From Lentzea albida (GTDB lineage Bacteria > Actinomycetota > Actinomycetes > Mycobacteriales > Pseudonocardiaceae): a DNA stretch of 64,000 nt. Of this stretch, positions 57,416 to 64,000 are shown piece by piece; the stretch's first letter is position 1; every line of letters begins with the position of its first letter. The notes under the pieces are model-generated. The model was not told where the DNA came from. It ran no database searches and was given only the letters and a program-made list of their open reading frames with translations. Location: positions 186,001 through 250,000 of the forward strand of contig NZ_FOFV01000014.1 of the NCBI RefSeq assembly GCF_900111005.1, in the 5' to 3' direction. The translations under genes were made by a program, and so were the position numbers.

Positions 57416-58655
57416 CAGCGGCAGCCCTGGCATTCAAGTCGCGGAACGCGGTGTAGTTGGCGATGACCTCGACCGCGCCCTGCGGCATCTGGTCGATGGC
57501 CTTCAGCGGGTCGGGCACGATCGTGTGCTGGACCTCGGCGTAGGTCAGGCGGACGGCCAGGTCGGTGGCGCGCTCGCCGGACGCGATGACCGTGCGGCCC
57601 TGCAGGCGCTCGAAGGGGACGTCCCACAGCCAGCTCAGGTCGCGGCCGTCGGCCTCCTGGGCGTTGATCACCAGGACGGCCGGGTGGTTGGCCTCCTTGA
57701 CGACCGTGAGGGTCTCGCTCCAGCCCGCCGGGTTCTTGCTGAGCAACAGGCGCGCGCTGCGGCCGTTGCGTTGGATCGTGCGGTAGCGGCCACTCACGTT
57801 CGAGACGCCGCGCAGCCTGCGCACGGCCTCGTCCGCGGAGACGCCCATCGCGTGGGCGGCCGCGGACGCCATGACGGCGTTGGCCTGGTTGAACTTGCCC
57901 GGCAGCGTGAGGCGCAGCTCGAGCTTCTGGTGCTCCGGCGTGATCATCGCTTCGTCGGCGGTGATCCAGTTCGGGTGCGGGCGCGCGAGGTCGCAGCCCG
58001 TGCAGTGCCAGTGCTCGCCCTGCCACTGGATCGGGCTGCCGCAGCGCGGGCAGCTCGCCGAGTCGTGGTGCCAGCCGGTGCCGGTGGCGACCCAGACGAC
58101 CTTGGAGGCGTTCCAAGCCGCGCTCGTCACCATCACGTCGTCGCAGTTGGCGACGATCGTGCAGTTCTGCAGCTTGTTGATCGCGTCGCGCAGCGAGCGC
58201 TCGATGGTGCGGACCTCGCCGACGCGGTCGAGCTGGTCGCGGCTCAGGTTCAGGATCACGGCGACGGACGGGTTGCTGGCGCCCGCGACGGCCGGGAAGT
58301 AGGCCTCGTCGCACTCCAGCACCGCGTAGGGCGCGTCCGGCTGCTTCGAGAGCGCCGTCACGTGGCCGTCGGGCATGTTCGCGCCGCTGTGGTTCGTGGC
58401 GACCTCGCCCAGCGCGCCCACGGCCCGTGCCAGCATCATCGTGCTGGTGGTCTTGCCGTTGGTGCCCGTCACGACGGCGACCCTGCGGCCCTGGGTGAGG
58501 CGGTTCAGCGCCTGCGGGTCGAGCTTCAGCGCGACCCGGCCGCCGATCATGCCGCCGGCGCCGAGGCCCATCTTCTGCGACAACGTGGAGCTCAGGTTGC
58601 CCAGCTTCACGGCGGCTGCGGTCCGCAGGGGGAGGCGGGCGGGGGAATCGTTCAC
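57408..58655 (-). CDS. murT: lipid II isoglutaminyl synthase, Mur ligase subunit
   Basis: Mur ligase-like partner of GatD, 415 residues. ATP loop VTGTNGKTTS (62-71), substrate NHSGANMP, and DUF1727 domain with ECDEAYFPA. A zinc ribbon (SCPRCGS and HCTGCDLAR) interrupts the middle domain, as in known MurT. It activates the alpha-carboxyl of D-Glu in lipid II at the membrane; amidation is needed for cross-linking. GTG start seven bases after TAGAGT. Confidence 0.96.
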   Translation of the reverse strand: MNDSPARLPLRTAAAVKLGNLSSTLSQKMGLGAGGMIGGRVALKLDPQALNRLTQGRRVAVVTGTNGKTTSTMMLARAVGALGEVATNHSGANMPDGHVTALSKQPDAPYAVLECDEAYFPAVAGASNPSVAVILNLSRDQLDRVGEVRTIERSLRDAINKLQNCTIVANCDDVMVTSAAWNASKVVWVATGTGWHHDSASCPRCGSPIQWQGEHWHCTGCDLARPHPNWITADEAMITPEHQKLELRLTLPGKFNQANAVMASAAAHAMGVSADEAVRRLRGVSNVSGRYRTIQRNGRSARLLLSKNPAGWSETLTVVKEANHPAVLVINAQEADGRDLSWLWDVPFERLQGRTVIASGERATDLAVRLTYAEVQHTIVPDPLKAIDQMPQGAVEVIANYTAFRDLNARAAADE

Positions 58656-58745
58656 GCAGGCGACTCTACCGGCGGTGGGATTCCACCCTTTCCGGACGGT
58701 CGTTGCGTTGGTGTGAACGGGGTTCGGTACAACTACCGGCTCAGC

Positions 58746-59231
58746 TCACCTGCTCAGGCCGCGCAGGATCCGGATGAGTTCGACGGTCGGGAGCTGGCAC
58801 AGCTGTGCCATGTTCTCGAGCGCGGGCAGGTCGAGGTGCACCTCGGGTGAGGCACCTGGGGGAAGCGCGTGCAGCCGTCCGGCCGCCCACCGCCGCAGCG
58901 GCAGGATCCGCGGGTTGTCGGTGGCGGCGACCGCGGTGAGGCTGAGCGACAGGTGGCCGGCCGGGGTGTCGCCGAAGAAGCGTTCGTGCACGCGGGCGAG
59001 GACCTCGTGCGCCGGGACGTCGAGGGCGTGGCAGATCTCGACGAGGCGCACGACGGAGCACTGCCGCGTGCCGAGCTCGTACGTCGCCAACGTCTGCAGC
59101 GAGATCTCGGTCTGCAGGCGCTTGTTCAGCTCCTTGCGGGTCCATCCGCGCTGCTTGCGAAGGCTGCGGATCTCATCACCGAGCACGCGCTGGTACGCCG
59201 CTGTGTCGATTTGGCCGTTCGCAGTCTGCAC
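58746..59231 (-). CDS. XRE-family helix-turn-helix regulator
   Basis: 161 residues. HTH_3 domain at about 15-70 (EIRSLRKQRGWTRKELNKRL, TLATYELGTRQ), then a mostly helical C-terminal region (LPTVELIRILRGLSR) of unknown role. Similar XRE proteins are common in actinobacteria next to developmental or envelope genes. GTG start behind GGTGGAGGAC. Confidence 0.85.
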   Translation of the reverse strand: MQTANGQIDTAAYQRVLGDEIRSLRKQRGWTRKELNKRLQTEISLQTLATYELGTRQCSVVRLVEICHALDVPAHEVLARVHERFFGDTPAGHLSLSLTAVAATDNPRILPLRRWAAGRLHALPPGASPEVHLDLPALENMAQLCQLPTVELIRILRGLSR

Positions 59232-59347
59232 TCTGGTCCTCCACCCCGTGAGCGGGTCTCACGGTGATGGAAGGCGCTGGTGCTTCGTCGCTTACGCAAC
59301 TTGCCGGCAGAACCCCCCGAATGGGGGATACATCTCTACTCTGAGTA

Positions 59348-61309
59348 TCAGTTCACGCAGCGCACGCCGTCTGCGGAGATGGGCGGAGGGGCCGCGGGGT
59401 CAGCCGGTTGCCGACGCGCACCGTCCAGGGCGAGCATCCCGGACCCGGCGAAACCCTGGGCGCCGGGACCCGCGTAGTCCGAGCCGAGGAAGACGCGGGC
59501 GGCGCCGGCCGGCACGTTGACGTCCTCTTCGATCTTGAGGCCGCCGAGGGCCTCCTGGACCGCGTTGGCGCCCGCCTCGCCGCCCTTGCCGTAGCGGACG
59601 ACGGACTTCGCCATGGCCTCGGCGTTGCCGGTCTGGCCCTCCTTGAAGCCCTTCGCGACGAGCGACTGGAGCACCGTGCCCGCGAGACCCGGCTGACCGG
59701 AGGCGTTGCGGACGTCGACGGTCACCGTGGACTTGTCGAACTTCGGGTCGGCGGGGTTCGACGACGCGGGGGCCTTGCCCAGGTTCTTGACGAACGACTT
59801 CACCTCGGCGGCGTCCACCTCGACCGCGGAGCCGTCCTCCGGCGTCTGCAGGTCGGGGTTGCCGGTCGGGATCGTCTGGAACGTCAGGTTTCCGCCCGTC
59901 AGGTCCTTCATCTGCAGGGCGAAGTTGGTGATGTCCCAGCCGTCGTCGAGCACGATCGCGCTGCCCAGGGCCTTGATCAGGTCGGCGCGCTTGGTGCTGT
60001 CGGTGAGCACGCCCGCGGACAGCACCTTCTTCGCCAGGCCCGCCATGAACACCTGCTGGCGCACGACGCGGTCGAGGTCGCCCATCGGCAGGCCGTGGCG
60101 CTGGCGGACGAACGCGAGCGCGTCCTTGCCCGCGATGGTCTGCTGGCCCGCGGGGAAGTTCGCGCCGGAGAAGCTGTCGCGGACCTTCGCGTTGAGGCAG
60201 ACGTCGATGCCGCCGATGGCCTTGGTGATGTCGTAGAAGCCGACGAGGTTGACCTCCGCGTAGTGGTCGATCGTGGCGCCGGTCAGGTCCTGGACGGTCT
60301 GGATGAGGTTGTTCGCACCGGCCTTGCGCGACTCCATCTCGACCTCGGGGCCGGTCTTGCCGCTGCCCTGCAGCTTCTCGGCGGCTTGACCCTTGGCGTA
60401 GCCGTAGGCAGAGTTGATCTTGTGTCGCCCGAACCCGCCCGCGATCTTCACGTAGGAGTCGCGCGGGAACGACACGGCGAAGGCCTTGCCGCTGTCGTTC
60501 GGGATGTGCAGCAGGATCAGCGTGTCGGTGTTGAACCCGCCGTCGTCGCTGCCGCCCGCCTGCAGTTCGTTGAGGATGTTCTGCGGCAGCGGGTTGCCCT
60601 TGGAGTCGGTGCGGCTGTCCATGCCGACCAGCAGGATGTCGATCGCGCCGTCGGCGGGCCTCTCGCCCGCGTCGGCCAGGTCCAGGTCCTGCTTGGTCAG
60701 GCCGTCGGTCAACGCCGTCAGGTTCTGCCAGGCGATGCCGGTGACCAGCAGGATCGTCGCCGACAGCATGGTGATGAAGATCTTGGCGCCGGTGGGGGCG
60801 CCGCGGTCGGCCCTGCTCGGGCGGCGGGCGGCGGCGGGCCTGGGCCGCGGGCGGGGCGCGGGGGCTTCGGCCTTCGCCTTGGCCGGGGTCGTGCGGACCG
60901 TGGGGCGGTCGGCGACCGGACGCGGGCGCGGTGCGGAGGACGACTCGCGGCCCGGCACGCGGCGCGGGGGTTCGCGGTGGGGCGGTTCGGAACGGCGCGC
61001 GGACTCGCTGCGGCCGACCGACTCGCTGCGGCGCGGGGGCTCGGAGCGACCGGCTGGTTCACCGCGCCGTGGGGGCTCGCTACGACGTGGTGGCTCGTTG
61101 CGGCCCGCCGACCCGCCGCGCGGGGGTTCGGAGCGCTTCGGGGGTTCCCGCCTCGGCGGTTCGGCCTTGCCCGGCTCCCTGCGGGGCTGGTCGGAGCCGC
61201 GCGGCGGCACCTGCGGGCGGCGGGGCCGGCCCGCCTGCGGACGCGGGGTGGCAGAGGGTCGCCTGGGATTCCCGTTCGGGTCTCCCGGCCGCGGCGGCCG
61301 GTTGTCCAC
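59348..61309 (-). CDS. LCP-family envelope glycopolymer ligase with long cytoplasmic tail
   Basis: LytR-CpsA-Psr protein, 653 residues, that attaches arabinogalactan or teichoic-type polymers to peptidoglycan. About 170 N-terminal residues are a disordered Arg/Pro/Glu tail with repeated SEPPRR-like units; one span follows (FITMLSATILLVTGIAW), then the outer LCP domain (ILLVGMDSRTDSKG, FPRDSYVKI, INSAYGYA, VRQRHGL) and a C-terminal LytR_C domain (VRNASGQPGLAGTVLQ). GTG 61309 lies five bases after GAGGAG; GTG 61315 overlaps that site. Divergent from glyS. Confidence 0.92.
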   Translation of the reverse strand: MDNRPPRPGDPNGNPRRPSATPRPQAGRPRRPQVPPRGSDQPRREPGKAEPPRREPPKRSEPPRGGSAGRNEPPRRSEPPRRGEPAGRSEPPRRSESVGRSESARRSEPPHREPPRRVPGRESSSAPRPRPVADRPTVRTTPAKAKAEAPAPRPRPRPAAARRPSRADRGAPTGAKIFITMLSATILLVTGIAWQNLTALTDGLTKQDLDLADAGERPADGAIDILLVGMDSRTDSKGNPLPQNILNELQAGGSDDGGFNTDTLILLHIPNDSGKAFAVSFPRDSYVKIAGGFGRHKINSAYGYAKGQAAEKLQGSGKTGPEVEMESRKAGANNLIQTVQDLTGATIDHYAEVNLVGFYDITKAIGGIDVCLNAKVRDSFSGANFPAGQQTIAGKDALAFVRQRHGLPMGDLDRVVRQQVFMAGLAKKVLSAGVLTDSTKRADLIKALGSAIVLDDGWDITNFALQMKDLTGGNLTFQTIPTGNPDLQTPEDGSAVEVDAAEVKSFVKNLGKAPASSNPADPKFDKSTVTVDVRNASGQPGLAGTVLQSLVAKGFKEGQTGNAEAMAKSVVRYGKGGEAGANAVQEALGGLKIEEDVNVPAGAARVFLGSDYAGPGAQGFAGSGMLALDGARRQPADPAAPPPISADGVRCVN

Positions 61310-61414
61310 ACCCACTCCTCTCAGCGCATTCGGGTACTCCAAGTAGACGTGCGGGAGGTCCACTCGGTTGTGCAAAGCGTGACACAGTGGCGGAGGCCAC
61401 CCGATTCAGGCCCC

Positions 61415-61445
61415 TTGACCAGCGGTTTTGTCTGTTTCGTAGACT
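61415..61445 (+). promoter_or_regulatory. leaderless promoter of the glycyl-tRNA synthetase gene
   Basis: TTGACC (61415-61420) and TAGACT (61440-61445), 19 bases apart; the GTG starts seven bases after the -10 box. No ribosome-binding site is seen. Confidence 0.6.
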
Positions 61446-61452
61446 CGTCGCC

Positions 61453-64000
<2,548 letters not shown>

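Noticed and set aside
59320..59352. Short hairpin CCCCC-GAAT-GGGGG and a GATAC/GTATC dyad upstream of the XRE gene
   Set aside because: Arms of five bases are too short to separate from chance in this sequence; recorded only.

Overview
The window is high-GC actinobacterial chromosome. Its gene order, the LAxTG sorting signals and the abundance of leaderless GTG starts point to the Pseudonocardiales (Lentzea/Saccharothrix/Actinosynnema-like). The genus call is an inference from style and synteny; no ribosomal RNA is present to settle it.

Layout. 1-5254: a carbohydrate ABC-transport operon (GH13 alpha-glucosidase cut by the window edge, two permeases, lipoprotein binding protein) with its LacI-type repressor just upstream. 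5331-10910: an accessory stretch with a membrane protein, a GntR/FadR-type regulator with a clean operator pair, and two small-peptide genes that share a C-terminal W-F-x-R-M-P-T-G-G motif. One peptide gene follows directly a protein that joins an HExxH domain to a C-terminal PqqD-like domain; this looks like a minimal, undescribed ribosomal-peptide modification system. A Thr-rich LAxTG surface protein closes the stretch. 10907-21350: APH-like kinase, DUF305 lipoprotein, ctaD-serB, a type-2 peptidyl-tRNA hydrolase, a phospholipase D-like protein, two duplicated VOC proteins around a PadR regulator and its small membrane partner, and a DinG-type helicase.

21585-28944: a TIGR04222-type membrane protein, a nucleotidyltransferase-like protein, BioY, and a cell-surface island (processive GT2, exosortase, choice-of-anchor P-like protein, a 64-residue sorting-signal protein, WecB, a secreted protein). 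28952-40715: a block whose order matches the conserved actinobacterial region known in M. tuberculosis as Rv1330c-Rv1341 (pncB, clpS, DUF2017, DmpA-type peptidase, mec, cysO, cysM, rhomboid, murI, metallo-beta-lactamase protein, rph, rdgB), with pncA, DinB-like, SMP-30, OsmC and DUF2231 genes added. In M. tuberculosis dinG sits next to pncB, so the 21.5-29.5 kb segment is an insertion relative to that order.

40712-50809: a large NACHT NTPase (candidate antiphage or signalling NLR-like protein), an EmrE-type SMR pump, a Bcp peroxiredoxin, a lipoprotein, a luciferase-like oxidoreductase, a serine-hydrolase-like protein, an FAD oxidoreductase, DedA, a zinc-ribbon AAA-type ATPase, an unusual class-I tRNA with a UAG anticodon, and a DUF3618 protein. 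50806-56742: two TetR regulators, a methyltransferase, and a carboxylesterase, Zn-alcohol dehydrogenase and Baeyer-Villiger-type monooxygenase that together could take a secondary alcohol through ketone and ester to acid plus alcohol. 56708-64000: GatD/MurT (lipid II amidation), an XRE regulator, an LCP-family ligase with a long repetitive cytoplasmic tail, and a glycyl-tRNA synthetase in which alpha and beta chains are fused, cut by the window edge.

A recurring feature is the leaderless promoter: a TANNNT box 6-8 bases before the start codon at about 20 genes. I used it, with ribosome-binding sites, to choose starts.
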